A stretch of 46,626 nucleotides of DNA, taken from positions 82,849-129,474 of the forward strand of contig BMAT01007035.1 of the NCBI GenBank assembly GCA_019649035.1. Reading direction: 5' to 3'. Of this stretch, positions 36,501 to 46,612 are shown in pieces; within the stretch, counting starts at the first letter, position 1, and every line of letters starts with the position of its first letter. The DNA comes from Elysia marginata (Eukaryota; Mollusca; Gastropoda; Plakobranchidae). The notes under the pieces were generated by a model that saw nothing but the letters and a program-made list of their open reading frames with translations, had not been told where the DNA came from and did not search any database. The translations under genes were made by a program, and so were the position numbers.

Positions 36501-39057
36501 TATCATTTGCTTTAAGTGTTTTTAGCTATATTACAAGTTGAACAAAAAAAAAAGAAAAAAAAAGAAATTTTGATTTTGTAATTTGATCGATTCATTTACC
36601 TCCAAAATTGAAAATTCAGACCGAGTAAGTTAATGTGCGAGCTTTGTTATATCATGATTTGTTGTCGGCAGCTGTGATTTGCCAGCCATGTAAGTCTGAT
36701 GATTTTTTTTCTTTCTTGTGCAAAAACTTAACATATGAGACATACATAGTCTGCAAATTTCACCCACGCCATATGACTGATAACTTTGCTCTGACTTACT
36801 GTTGTCCCATCTACGGCCATGAAGACACTCTCACGACTAGAAACAACATCAATGAGGACAGACCGAGGGCCTGCCACGCTATCGGAATCATGTTTGTTCA
36901 AATCTGGAAGCATGTCTGAAAATGGAAGTCGACAAAAAGGACATAGACTACAGTAGGAATAAAAACAATTGAGGAACAATACGATAATATTAGTGGGAAA
37001 GATTATCATCTATTTCTATTGTAAGAGTGTGTGAGAGTCTGTAGAGGAGAGGGAGGGTCTTCACAACCTTTTTAAATGTAAAAAAAAGGTTAGAGACATG
37101 ACCCTTTATGAACAAGAATAAGCTGCATAAACTAAACTGCTCAAACACAAGGGGCTGATAACTCTAAATGTTTCACATTCATCAAGTTTTCATCACATGA
37201 AACAAAAATAGTGAAAAAAAATCCCATTTACATTGATTGTCTTCATACCACAGAGTTCATGCTACCCTTTCAGCTATTATTACAAATATATTCTTTTCTT
37301 TAAGTGTTCAATTTCAAAATAGCACTCCTTAGCACTATGTAAAATAAGATCAAACTATTATGAAATGACACTTATTTTCATTTGTTTTATTTTTTGTTTT
37401 GTATGAGGCAGAACAACGAGCATGTATGTATCTTTCTGATACAGTTCACTACATTTAAAGTTAATATATTGTAACAACACCATTAAGAGTAAATTACTAC
37501 TTTTGTCTCTTCCAACAATTATTTTAAAACAATAAAGAATGGTTTAGGACACAAAAATGGATTATAAAAATGAATGGAGAGTCTGGAATCGTTAAAAATG
37601 TTTAAAAGTTAGAATCCAGCTATAAGTTATATTAGGAATAATAAATGCCATAACTCATACATAACGGGTAGTATATGAAGTGCTGCTCTTCACTTCTTGG
37701 TGTGATTTTTTTTATCTTTTTAAAAAAAATTATGAAATGAAGAACGCAATTTATAAAACGCCAAATTTTCAGTAATTCATAAACGCCTTAATGATTTTGA
37801 CTGCAAAAGTTTGAGCTATTAAAATACTTCTAAAATTAAAAGTAAAAAGTTTTTAAGGAGGCCATAATTAAAACTAATTAAGGCACCGTGTAGCAAAGTA
37901 GATTGATGGCAAAAAAAAAAAAATTTTTTTTAAATGGTTAGTCTTCCACTGCCAAAGGCAGTATCAAGACTATACATATTTCTCCCAGCAGACCAATACA
38001 CACCAAAGCAAATTCAACTCATATTTCAAAGAACTACAGTACGGCTGCCTGCAGGAGCTCAAATACTGACATTCCACAAATTTCTAGCACTGCCTATAGC
38101 CGGTACCCATTTTACAGATAGGTGGACTGAGGAGAGTGTGGATAAATTGCTTTCCTAAGGCAGATAAAACATGCATCGTGGTTGGGAATTGAACCCATGT
38201 CTGCCGGATCACAAGTCCAATGCGCTAACCACTGAGCCATGCTGCTCCAACACATTTAGAATAGGGCTTTTTTCTTTTCACAACAGTTAAAATGACGTTA
38301 ATAAACCAACCATTTTCAACTTCCTCTTTATTGCTGAGCTTCTTGCCAGTCTCAAAGATGTACATTAGATTGAAGGCAGCTGTCACCAGGAGAATCACCA
38401 AGATACCGGCCTGTGGGGTTCACATGAATTAAACAAAATAAAGAGGTTATCATTACAATCTTTACAAATGAAAATGCTGAGGGCAAAACAAGACGGTTGC
38501 AGAAACATAGATTAAATTGTGAAAAAAAAAATAGAAGCAGAAATAATTTACAAAAAAAACAGCTCATAAAAGGCAAGACAGAGACACAAAGACCTATAAA
38601 ATCAACAACACTGCATATTCATGAATTATTTTCAAAACGTTCACTCATAAAAGAAAACATAAAACAAAACAAAAAACGTAAAAAGCAGTTATACAAAATA
38701 CTTTAAAGTTATGAAATTTTATCCCTAGAGAATTTAAATAAAGAAAATTTAGTAAAAAAGAATTTCAAGAGAATCTGAATGGCACATTATCACATAAAGA
38801 TTTGTGAGCTGTCAGTGTGGTATTAAGTTTTGAATTACAACTCAACCAAACAATTCATAAAACGACACATTGAATGACCCCCCCCCCCTCCTCGATCTAA
38901 CCTTAATGAACTTTCCAATACATCTGCGGCCTGTGAGAGCTCTCAGAGAGCCAGCAGCCCAGAAGTTGGCAGCCCTTGCTTGGCCGCGGCCAGACCTGTA
39001 GGAGTAACCAGTGGGCACAAATGGCTTGGCCCTGGGATTAGGTACCCAGTTCTCCAT
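24276..39057 (-). CDS. POMGNT1: POMGNT1, protein O-mannose beta-1,2-N-acetylglucosaminyltransferase (17 coding exons)
   Basis: Joining 17 minus-strand exons gives 1992 bases, 663 residues plus TAG, against 660 in human. Every junction is GT-AG and in phase. It is a type II Golgi protein: basic N-terminal tail (1-52, starting MENWVPNP, like human MDDWKPSP), membrane anchor about 53-71, stem lectin-like domain about 100-255, then the GT13 catalytic domain. Visible catalytic-domain marks are GLRGIQHTP and [16 protein letters not shown] (exon 11), the metal-binding EED at 399-401, SAWND at 429-433, [10 protein letters not shown] in exon 14, WDWDMWMR at 479-486 with D482 the likely base, and [11 protein letters not shown] at 604-614. 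The known family role is adding GlcNAc to O-linked mannose on alpha-dystroglycan. Identity rests on strong recall of the human protein; I ran no alignment. Repeats sit in introns 2, 7 and 15, and intron 15 holds a decoy copy of part of exon 16. Confidence 0.97.
24899..25013 (-). CDS. POMGNT1: POMGNT1 coding exon 16
   Basis: Residues 541-579 (R541 split across the junction). Acceptor TTTGCTGTTGCAG, donor GTAAGT. Encodes [14 protein letters not shown] and the conserved PCEKTF. Its first 73 bases are duplicated at 25395-25467. Confidence 0.94.
24941..25281. repeat. Direct duplication, unit 1 (contains part of exon 16)
   Basis: Collinear with 25395-26235 once the 482-bp insertion there is removed. 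Covers 73 bases of exon 16, its acceptor, adjacent intron 15 and most of a SINE-3 copy. Offset at the start is 454 bases. Confidence 0.9.
25095..25350 (-). mobile_element. SINE family 3, copy 1 (minus strand)
   Basis: About 255 bases shared with 32171-32438 and, truncated, with 26040-26235. On the minus strand the head end has a decayed B-box-like GGCTCAGTCCC and the 3' end reads AACTTTACTTTACTT. The tRNA origin is less certain than for families 1 and 2. Confidence 0.65.
25395..25467 (-). pseudogene. Partial duplicate of POMGNT1 exon 16 (decoy exon)
   Basis: Collinear without gaps with the first 73 bases of exon 16. Encodes [19 protein letters not shown], so the frame is open and mostly silently or conservatively changed. 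The acceptor CTGTTACAG is kept. The exon's 3' end and donor are missing. Reading on gives about a dozen unrelated residues and then a stop near 25353. It lies upstream of the real exon 16 in transcription order. Confidence 0.85.
25488..25969. mobile_element. 482-bp pogo-like MITE, family CAGTAAAACCTCG
   Basis: Ends CAGTAAAACCTCGTTATACC and the near-inverse GGTATGACGAGGTTTCACTG, with TA on both sides. Unit 1 of the duplication gives the empty site, so the borders are certain. The interior has CG-rich and GT-repeat stretches and no transposase frame. Distinct from the CAGTGGAAACC family. Confidence 0.9.
26040..26235 (-). mobile_element. SINE family 3, truncated copy in the duplication
   Basis: A copy of 25095-25281 made by the segmental duplication, not by an independent insertion. 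The head end is missing. Confidence 0.7.
26857..27047 (-). CDS. POMGNT1: POMGNT1 coding exon 15
   Basis: Residues 478-540 and two bases of 541. Contains [23 protein letters not shown] and [16 protein letters not shown]. Donor GTCAGG is weak. The acceptor ends TATAATAAG, with its pyrimidine tract lying more than 20 bases upstream. The protein match fixes both borders. Confidence 0.93.
27502..27630 (-). CDS. POMGNT1: POMGNT1 coding exon 14
   Basis: Residues 435-477, phase 0 at both ends. Encodes [20 protein letters not shown] and [10 protein letters not shown], part of the donor-substrate side of the GT13 fold. Confidence 0.96.
27924..28270. repeat. Imperfect two-copy tandem repeat in intron 14
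   Basis: Period about 166 bases: ACGATTTTGCACA, TTTCTAGACCTAGAT and the CTGCGTC-GAT-TGG block each occur twice, near 28036-28095 and 28202-28255. Substitutions and small indels separate the units. G+C is higher than in the surrounding intron. Confidence 0.7.
28825..28897 (-). CDS. POMGNT1: POMGNT1 coding exon 13
   Basis: Residues 410-434. Encodes the family signature YCISAWNDQ. The acceptor is TGATCTAG and the donor GTTTTTG is weak. Confidence 0.94.
29454..29512 (-). CDS. POMGNT1: POMGNT1 coding exon 12 (metal-binding EED)
   Basis: Residues 391-409 plus two bases. Only 59 bases, but carries [14 protein letters not shown], the equivalent of the DXD motif that holds Mn and UDP-GlcNAc. Acceptor CTTTTCTTTTCAG, donor GTAAGA. 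Confidence 0.95.
30320..30445 (-). CDS. POMGNT1: POMGNT1 coding exon 11
   Basis: Residues 349-390, phase 0 at both ends. The most conserved exon: [20 protein letters not shown] and [15 protein letters not shown]. Donor GTGAGT. Confidence 0.97.
30965..31040 (-). CDS. POMGNT1: POMGNT1 coding exon 10
   Basis: Residues 323-348 (R323 split). Encodes [11 protein letters not shown] and TVFIDGYFE, matching the start of the GT13 nucleotide-binding fold. Acceptor ATGTTTTAG. Confidence 0.95.
31502..31572 (-). CDS. POMGNT1: POMGNT1 coding exon 9
   Basis: Residues 300-322 plus two bases. Encodes [20 protein letters not shown], the first strand of the catalytic domain. Donor GTTTGT, acceptor ATTTTTACAG. 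Confidence 0.95.
31969..32096 (-). CDS. POMGNT1: POMGNT1 coding exon 8
   Basis: Residues 257-299. Encodes the Cys-rich linker [17 protein letters not shown], strongly conserved in the family. The donor GTAAGT was chosen over a GTAGTA three bases earlier; using that would drop only V299. Confidence 0.95.
32171..32438 (-). mobile_element. SINE family 3, copy 2 (intron 7, minus strand)
   Basis: Shares TATTTTTCAGGCACAC, GGTAGTTTRCCATTGCT and the following block with 25095-25350. The head end (about 32360-32438) is diverged. Confidence 0.65.
32758..33214 (-). mobile_element. pogo/Tigger-like MITE, family CAGTGGAAACC, copy 2 (intron 7)
   Basis: Starts CAGTGGAAACCTC after TA and ends AAGGTTTCCACAAT, close to TA. 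The inverse is collinear with 18692-19146. The short frame at 32871-33065 inside it is chance. Confidence 0.75.
33272..33370 (-). CDS. POMGNT1: POMGNT1 coding exon 7
   Basis: Residues 224-256 with split ends. Encodes [20 protein letters not shown], matching the family GEKHSKSP..SWG motif in the stem domain. Acceptor TACATTTCAG. Confidence 0.96.
33705..33822 (-). CDS. POMGNT1: POMGNT1 coding exon 6
   Basis: Residues 185-223 plus one base. Encodes [20 protein letters not shown] and [14 protein letters not shown] in the stem lectin domain. Donor GTGAGC, acceptor TCTTCCTCAG. Confidence 0.96.
34548..34661 (-). CDS. POMGNT1: POMGNT1 coding exon 5
   Basis: Residues 147-184, phase 0 at both ends. 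Encodes [20 protein letters not shown] and [18 protein letters not shown]. Acceptor CTGCTTGCAG, donor GTAAAA. Confidence 0.96.
36098..36163 (-). CDS. POMGNT1: POMGNT1 coding exon 4
   Basis: Residues 125-146, 66 bases in phase 0. Encodes [20 protein letters not shown] and AT. Human has [20 protein letters not shown] here. Donor GTAAGT. Confidence 0.95.
36800..36915 (-). CDS. POMGNT1: POMGNT1 coding exon 3
   Basis: Residues 86-124 (D86 split). Variable start, then [14 protein letters not shown], matching human SSRSKVYVAVDGTT. Donor GTAAGT, acceptor CCATTTTCAG. Confidence 0.94.
37940..38249 (-). mobile_element. tRNA-derived SINE, family 2, copy 2 (intron 2, minus strand)
   Basis: Collinear with 15124-15434. 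On the minus strand it starts GGAGCAGCATGGCTCAGTGG and keeps a B box GGGTTCAATTC. It lies 61 bases from the exon 2 donor, in the same orientation as the gene. Confidence 0.85.
38311..38410 (-). CDS. POMGNT1: POMGNT1 coding exon 2 (membrane anchor)
   Basis: Residues 53-85 plus one base. Encodes [19 protein letters not shown], the single type II membrane segment, then a charged linker. Acceptor AACCCCACAG, donor GTTGGT. Confidence 0.93.
38902..39057 (-). CDS. POMGNT1: POMGNT1 coding exon 1 (start codon)
   Basis: Residues 1-52, the Arg-rich cytoplasmic tail. [13 protein letters not shown] aligns with human MDDWKPSPLIKPF, which fixes the start. Donor GTTAGA. The exon continues 5' as UTR to 39138. 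That UTR is open in the same frame but has no further ATG. Confidence 0.92.
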
Positions 39058-39138
39058 GCTGTTTGCAACGTTACTAGCCCTTCTTAATGCATCTGATACT
39101 GTTAACCTCTGTCGCTCAACAATGAAGGCTCCAGTAAA
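39058..39138 (-). other. POMGNT1: 5' UTR part of POMGNT1 exon with acceptor
   Basis: A strong acceptor (TTTTGTTTTTCAG) ends at 39139, 81 bases upstream of the ATG, so at least one non-coding exon should lie further upstream. Confidence 0.6.
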
Positions 39139-40316
39139 CTGAAAAACAAAATTGATTTCTATATCAATAAAACAGCGGAAAGCATCAATGGAAGATTATC
39201 AAATTGAAAACTGCACTATATGTAATTAAACTGAATCATGCATTGTATAACATAACAATAAAAACAATACAACAGAAAGAGTGTTGAGCATTCATTTCAC
39301 CCCAACATAAAGAAATATAGATAAGGGTAGTACTCCAATATTAATACAATCAAAACAGTTTTACATTGTATAATTTGTGCCTTATGAATGTACCCCGCAA
39401 TGATTTCATGCTATTTTTTAGAACACCCTACATGCTCCGTCAGGCAAATAACAAAAATGAAACACACAAACGTTATGAAACCTGTCATGATAATTTATCG
39501 TTATACAGATTTTAGCTACATCATATTGCTTTTTTGATAAATTTCGAATGAATGGACCATGATATATAGAAAAAAATCATCCATTTATAAGGTCTCCCTA
39601 GATACAGTTTTCAACAATGCAATTCAAAATGATATGGTTTGAAAAAGACAAAAAGTAAAGGCCTGTAAAAAGCAGTCTTATTTTCTCTGTTATCTAATGA
39701 AAAACTACTATCCCAAACGACGTGCAATTTCTCAAGTTGTAGATAATCTGTAGCGAAGATCAACAAGCTGAAACGTGAAATAAACCCAGAAAAGACTAAA
39801 ACTAGAGTTGGTTTATATTCCTCCGCTCGGAAACCGAAACCAATAGTTAGCATATAAGAGGGTGGAAAGAGGAGATGGGGACGTCAAAGACCACAAGCCG
39901 CATCACTACCAATACCAGGTAATGTGCGCTCACAAATCCATAAAGACCTACTAGATGTAGGCCACGAACTCGATTATTAGTAGAAAACTACAGTGGGTGA
40001 AGGTTGGGGGAGGTTAAAGATGACCGAAGAATGTGACAAGAAGGGCAGGACATACGGAAAGGGTAAAGAGACAAGAGATGGTGATTAAAAAGATCATATG
40101 GGGAACAATTTTTAAACCTACTAGTACCACGTTGCTTTTATTTTGATTCGTAGACTACATTATTGTGGCCAGTGAGATAACTTCCATTAAAGTCCAACGA
40201 AAGGTTACATCATTTACATGTTATGTAATATAGGATTCGACCAGATTTTGTCCTCGTGATGTACGCTTTAAACTTGTACACAAGTCAATGTATCTCCGCA
40301 GTGCATAGAGTCATAC

Positions 40317-40392
40317 CTTTAAGGGTACGGAGAGTTTTAAGAGGTAGCCACCATTGTTGTGTCAGTTCTAAAATCAACAGGCGCGGAAGTTT
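40317..40392 (-). other. POMGNT1: Candidate non-coding first exon of POMGNT1
   Basis: On the minus strand, ACCCTTAAAG is followed by donor GTATGA at 40316. Spliced to 39138, the main frame meets an in-frame TGA in this exon, so the start at 39057 would stand. It would also carry a short upstream ORF (ATGGTGGCTACCTCTTAA). The 5' limit is a guess. Confidence 0.3.
40383..40390 (-). promoter_or_regulatory. ETS-like site near the candidate POMGNT1 start
   Basis: ACTTCCGC on the minus strand matches the GABP/ETS core found at many TATA-less animal promoters. It sits in a slightly CG-richer patch just upstream of the candidate first exon. Confidence 0.3.
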
Positions 40393-40603
40393 TCAATAAA
40401 TACTACACACAATAGGTGTTATACTTTCCTTTATTAAACATTCTTCTAACTATAATGCCTAGGTCAGCTGGAGAGGGATTGAGCCGCCATTGACAGTGAC
40501 TTGGAAACACCCCAAGCCAGTGAGCTAAAGTTACTGTATTTGTCTCTCATTACTCACTAGCTTATCGTAGCGCGGCTTTCACTGTGCTCAACACCTCATA
40601 ATA

Positions 40604-40751
40604 GAGACCTTTAGCACACGCACCGTGTCTCACTACGCGTACGTGAAAATCGGGAAAGCAGATTGAGAAACTATAAAAACAATGAAACCAGTTTCTAAAA
40701 ATAGACCCACAGACGTTCGCGTCATACTCACGCGTTGCTGCTTAAAGTCTG
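40604..40751 (-). mobile_element. 150-bp MITE with imperfect TIRs and TA target site (copy B)
   Basis: Inverse of 7153-7302 with about ten differences, bordered by TA (40602-40603 and 40752-40753). Lies about 200 bases upstream of the candidate POMGNT1 first exon. Confidence 0.75.
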
Positions 40752-41178
40752 TAGTTATTAGACTTAGCAGATTCTTTCCACAAAGGCCGCAAAACTTGCA
40801 TGTTCTTTCCAAATGTATCTTTAAACATTAGTAGATAGTTACAACACTCACGTCTAAGTACGGCATAATAAAAAATGTGCCAAAGACAAATGAACAACTT
40901 CTATTGCTGAACAGCATCGTCTGCATGTCAGCATGTCTGAAATATAACGACTGGGCTCCGAGTAAAAGTCTATTGAAATGAAGTCGCCTAAGCTGCTCCC
41001 TGAGAGACTATTGACCTAGCGCTACACTTCAGCTTCAAATCCTAGAGCTAGCTGGCAAGTGGCATGAAGTACAATATCGAGTAAAGCAGCTAACTGGTTT
41101 GTCAAGTATCATAGACCTACAGAAGACTGGATGTACATGAAATGGATTTAAGGGGCTGCAGTGAACAAAACGTTGAAA

Positions 41179-41180
<2 letters not shown>

Positions 41181-41212
<32 letters not shown>

Positions 41213-41300
41213 ACACACAGAGAAAAAGAAAAAGGGAGATAGACAGACAGAGACCGGTAGACGGACAGGAAGAGAGACAGACAGTCAGACAGAACGACAG
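41181..41300. repeat. (GA)n(CA)n and GACA-rich microsatellite
   Basis: A pure GA then CA tract at 41181-41219 is followed by degenerate GACAGACA words to about 41300. Confidence 0.9.
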
Positions 41301-44300
41301 AAATAAAAACACTAGATGGAAAGATACACATGGTCTCTAAAAATCATAATCCTTTATAGCTTGTACCAGAGTTGCTATACACTGCACATCATTTCAGCAA
41401 ACAAAAAACACCGCAACTTTCTTGGCGAAAGAAGGCCGAAGCTTGCGAATGTTTACAGTGAACAAATACAAGCATTCTTTTGACAATGGTCGATTGCAAG
41501 TTTTAAATTCAATAACATGTAAAAGGTTTCAATGGCAGAACTTTTAAAAGGTTAAATTTTAAATCTGAATAACGGTTTAAATAGACAAATACCTAATCGG
41601 TAAAAAAAACTTTGTACCAGTACAGATTGCATGATCTCATTTTATCATTAGAGTTAGATTGATCTTAACACTTCGAAACAGGATTAAAGATGCAAAATCC
41701 ATCGAAAAGGAACTTTGATACTGACCACCTAATTAATGCAATCTTGTTCACAAAGTAGGGAAGCGAAGACAAACACATCAACTAAGGAAACTCCAGAAGA
41801 AAGAAGTACAATGGGTGCTGAAGGTAAAAAAAAAGTCACTCAAGACAGCGCCCACCTTGCAAGAGACAGAAAGCTGTTTCCTCCCATTGATGAGCAACAT
41901 CGTACAAAAGAACTGATAAAGTAGAGAAATAGGGGACTTAGCAGATGATGCTGATGGTGTGGCTGAAACAGAGACACGGTTAGAACGGTAAAGAAGATCC
42001 TTGTTTTGGACTTTCCGCCCCGAAGTATGAAAGCTTTATAAGTCTCTAGAATTACAATTTACATAATAACATTAACAGAACATAATATGCAAAGGAAAGG
42101 ATATTGTTAGAACGGGCCAAGTTGTTCGCGGTGCGGCGTGCTTATTCTTATTACGTTTTTAAAAAAAAACAAAAAACAATACATTAGTTACGCGTACTTT
42201 CATACTTAACAAACGTGTTCACTGTGATAAAGCACGGCTCACGTTTCCGGAAGTATTTTTAAGAATACAAGATGCAGTGAGATTGAGAGCTGTTTGTGAA
42301 ACAGTAATAATGTGCATAGTGGCGAGTAGATACAATCTATGCATAGATAAGCCTAGCAGAAAGCGTCGGCACAAAGGAATATAATGATGGTAAAACAATA
42401 GAAATAAAATCGGTGAGCACGTATTGAAGAACACTGAGCATTTATTGCTTAAAGTGTGACTGATTGAATAAAAGTAGCAGACAAAACAATTAAAAGTTCA
42501 CAGCAAGTTACCATTGTTGAATTTGAAATGGATAAAGCCAAGCAATAAGTAATAGTATCTTACACACAACGGCTCAGAAACAGTCCTCTAATATCAAAGC
42601 TGGCCGTTGAGTATCAAATACAAAAAAAATGTAACAGTTATGACACGTAATGAGGCGTATTTCTGGCAGAGAAACTGTTGAACATTACCAAAAATAAATT
42701 AACTACTTACTGAGCAGTATCTTCCGCCTATCAAAAAATAAAACCTAGATCTAGTTTACTAACGACTGGCATTACATTGCATATTGCATGCCACAACGGA
42801 CCACCAAAATTTCAAACTACAAATAAGAATTACGAAGAAATTTGATTATAAACAAACAAACAAACATTGTACTGTTGTGTTGAACGAGAACAAACGTGGT
42901 TATCTGTTTACACATGTCTGGCGACCGAATGAGTCAGATTTCACAACTTTCGCGTTAAACTTTTGAACAGTGCATTTCTTATGAAATTAGATACGATACA
43001 ATTTAGAAAAATTATCTTAATGTTGTGAGGAAGTAATTATAGAAAAAATCGGCAGAGATATCAGTCTACATTTGAAGAACTTTTCCTCAAATTACCATTT
43101 CTGACTTCAACTTATCACATGGCTTGAGACAAAAAACATTTATATCTTATTGTAGCCGATAGCATTGTTTTATTACTGAATAATAGGTGTGTCACCCTAC
43201 TTCACACATAATCTATGTATAGGAATGTATGTCTATGTATAGGAATGTATCTTAAACGTACTATATATACACAAATTAAGGGGCGGTTAGGTCCAGCTGA
43301 GAACAAAAATAACCACGGTTAAATCCAGTCTCGTGTCCTTCTAGGTTTGTAATGAGCCTAGTCAAAGATAGTGACCGCCTCACAGGACCGGCTCTGAGTA
43401 AGATAGTCACAGCACGATTGATTAGGTCTAAAGACCCTAGGCTTCAGCTTAGAGGGGCTGATGGAATGAAGCGGCAAGGAAACAAGGGCAAGACCGTGCG
43501 AGAGGTTTCGAGGAGAGGGGGCGGGTGAGGGGGTAGGGATGAACCTACACATCATATATTATGCATATTTTCTTATTCTAAGGAAAACACTGTCGTATGT
43601 TTAGACAGTAAACGTTGATATTTTGTAGTAAACACAGTTTTGGACAAATAGGTGCCAATAATACTGTAAACATTAAAGCTTTGATGTAATAATGACGATT
43701 CACGATACAGTCCCAGAGATATGATCATATTTGATACTTGATGCATATCAATTATGGTCACCCTTTAAAAATATTCTGTCTTCCCCACTTTTCCAGCAGA
43801 AAACATTTCACACCTTCAGTGGTACAAGTGTATTGCTATGAGTGAACAATGTGCTCTACAAAAAAAACCCACTGGGTTGTTTATTCGAGATTAATTAACT
43901 TGCATTTGACAGTGTAACTGTAAACAGAGGATAGCACTAATTAAGCGGTTTTTCATCATTTGATGCTACTCGCCAGACGACCTGGGCACATGAGCTAATT
44001 TTGCGATAAGAAGTTTTTGTTTTTCGCTTCGCTACACTTTTTTTTAACAGAACAACAGCGAATTGAAAAGAAAATTCTCTTTCACCTGGGTTAATTTATT
44101 TGATCAACTCAAAGAAAATCTCTATTCAGAAAAGCATTGCTGAAATAAGTTCTTTTTTTTTTTTAATTCAGAACAAAACAAAAGGAAATATAACCGTATT
44201 TCTCTCTAGGTTTAAAGAAAAAATTCTTAAGCCTTAAGCATTATCGCATCCAGGTTATTAAAAATAAAACTTGATTGAAAGACGGCACAAGAATCACCAG

Positions 44301-45665
44301 GTAAAGTGAAAAAGAACGTCCATTTAATGTACTGTCAAACTGGTTCTTTGAAAAACCCTTCAAATGGCAACTGTTTGGACAATAAGGGAAAGTGCGCAAC
44401 TTGTTCTACTGCGCAGACCATTAATTCTATGGTGAGGGCAAGGAAACTGAACTACATGTAGTTCTCAAACCAGTAAACCTAATGGATTCCTAAGTAAAAA
44501 TAGAAACGAGAAACAAAAAGCTATCCAACGAAACCTGACAAATTCTTAAGTAAAACAATAGAGACGAAAAGGGAAAAAGCATTAGCTTGCATTGCTTCTA
44601 TAGAAACTAAATGGGAAAACGCTCAAGTAAAGGTTTTTTAATTACTCCTGTCTCACACAAACACGTTGAATCAAGAAAAGCTCCTATAGTCCAAGTTAAA
44701 GAAAAGCCAGCAACGTTGAAAAGCTTCGTGTAACGCAGGCTATCCTGATCCTTTAGTGCCTTTGACTTTGACTAGCAGTAGCAGCACAGCGGATTAACGT
44801 ACACTAACTGTTAGTGACTGGCATACAGAACGGTTTCCTGTAATCGTTGTAATGAACATTAATTTTCCTTTCTCAATACTCATTAGAAAGCATTACTTAA
44901 ATTTTGCGATGTTGATCGTTTGTTTTAAAAAAAACCCAACAAACTTGCACCAATAAAGTCACAAAACCAATTCGATAGCAAGAGTACACCTAAAACTTGT
45001 TTCGCAGTTAACACAGAGGCTGCTTCATCAAATATTCAAGATCATTCAACACTAATCTCCCTGCAATCGAGTGCCTGTCAAACGGAATCAAGTTTCTCTA
45101 AGCAAGGGCTGCAAGAACATCATCAATTGTGAAAGAAGGAAAGGACATAGAGAGATAGAGGCGTGTAGAAAGACAGTTGAATAGGTAGGTAGATAGACAG
45201 CTAGATTGATAGGTGGATGTAGATGGAATGAAAAATAGACACAGAAATACGACGCGTTTTACAAAAAACACCAAAGAGCAGTCGCTGCTTCCAGATCCCT
45301 GATCACTACGGTTGTCTTAGACCTTCAAACAAAGTGTAATCTGATAAGGCACAGGCCTTTGATGAAGGGAAGCAATGTTGTTGCATTTTGTATGCTTGTG
45401 CACTATTAAATTGATAATTAATAACACATCTTTGCTCATTAAATGGAAACCTATCATTTTCATCCATTCACATTGTTTTGTTATTCTTTATTTGACACGC
45501 CATTTTTAAATCAGAAATTTCGTCCTAAAATATCCATAATGGTGGATCAATGCTTACAATAGACAAGACTGCAAGCTAAATTTCTACGAAGTGACTTTGT
45601 ACAGCTAGCTTGGTGGCGGAATAAAAGGTTTTATATGTACATGTATTACAGAAGGGACGATAAAG
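41301..45665. other. AT-rich tract upstream of POMGNT1, nothing recognised
   Basis: No recognisable exon, RNA gene or shared repeat apart from a 20-bp unit repeated twice at 43211-43250 (CTATGTATAGGAATGTAT). Short open frames here lack domains. Confidence 0.5.
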
Positions 45666-45751
45666 GAGAAGAAGAAGAAGAAGAAGAAGAAGAAGAAGAA
45701 GAAGAAGAAGAAGAAGAAGAAGAAGAAGAAGAAGAAGAAGAAGAAGAAGAA
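45666..45751. repeat. (GAA)n microsatellite
   Basis: About 86 bases of uninterrupted GAA repeats, then degenerate purine-rich sequence. The overlapping Glu-rich and Phe-rich frames are repeat artefacts. Confidence 0.95.
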
Positions 45752-46148
45752 ATAGAAGAAAAGGGAGAAGAATGTGAAGAAGAGCAAAAAGCGACTTTAC
45801 TTCCTTTTATCTTTTCAATACAAACCTATTATAGAAGTTGCAGATTAAGAACTTCATGTTTGTTTGTTTTTAAATAATGTCTTTTAGACCAATGGATGTG
45901 CTGGTAAATTACGGGGTATATTTTTTTTATTAAAATTTCGATTAAATTTAATAGCAAAAAAAAAAAAAAACCAGACAGACAGCTATGGCGAGAGGAATAC
46001 AAAGAAAATAATTGATACTTTGCAATTTTTTTAATCCATACAAATTACGCCCACATACGAGGACATGATGTATGGAAAAACTTGAGGAGAGAAAACAAAT
46101 CAAAAGGATTGATTGTAATTCATGAAAAAGATTGGTCAGCACTTTTAC

Positions 46149-46215
46149 ATGATAAGACCTGCTCCAGATTCGCTGTTCAACAGGGCGATGCCCATAAATT
46201 GTGCATTTGTCAAAC
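46149..46215 (-). CDS. Possible isolated exon, unknown product
   Basis: On the minus strand, an acceptor TTTTGTTTCTAG and a donor GTAAAAGT bound 67 bases that are GC-richer than their surroundings. One frame reads LTNAQFMGIALLNSESGAGL. No family recognised and no partner exon found, so this may be chance. Confidence 0.15.
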
Positions 46216-46612
46216 CTAGAAACAAAAGCGGGTTTACAATATTGATGGCCAATAACAAATCAATAGCGAAATCAATATAACGCAATAAAACTTGAAATGG
46301 AGACGTGAACGCAAAGCAGGTACTGCCAACAAATAATAAAAGAAAAATCATTACAAACGAGGGAAGTGATATTTCCAGAGGGCAAAAGAACCAAACGAAT
46401 TCCGCAAATAAACAGACCTACGATAAAACAAATTCTCAAAACGGAACCAAACTGTCATGACAAGGAAATCACTTTTGTTCTTGAACAAGCAGAAAAACAA
46501 TTAGCGGTATATCAGACATGGAGACAGAGAAAGAGGAAAATGGTAAAGGCAGGAAGGAGTGGAACTGGAAGAGAAAACACACAAAAAACCTTATTTAACA
46601 TTTGTGTGTGAT

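Noticed and set aside
39058..39138. N-terminal extension of POMGNT1 (27 open codons upstream of the ATG)
   Set aside because: No ATG in this stretch. The MENWVPNP start aligns with the human N-terminus, and the candidate upstream exon supplies an in-frame stop.
45605..45877. Glu-rich and Phe-rich frames
   Set aside because: Translations of the GAA microsatellite on the two strands.
46366..46611. Plus-strand 81-codon Lys/Arg-rich frame near the end
   Set aside because: Composition follows the A-rich sequence; no recognised domain and no splice signals at sensible places.
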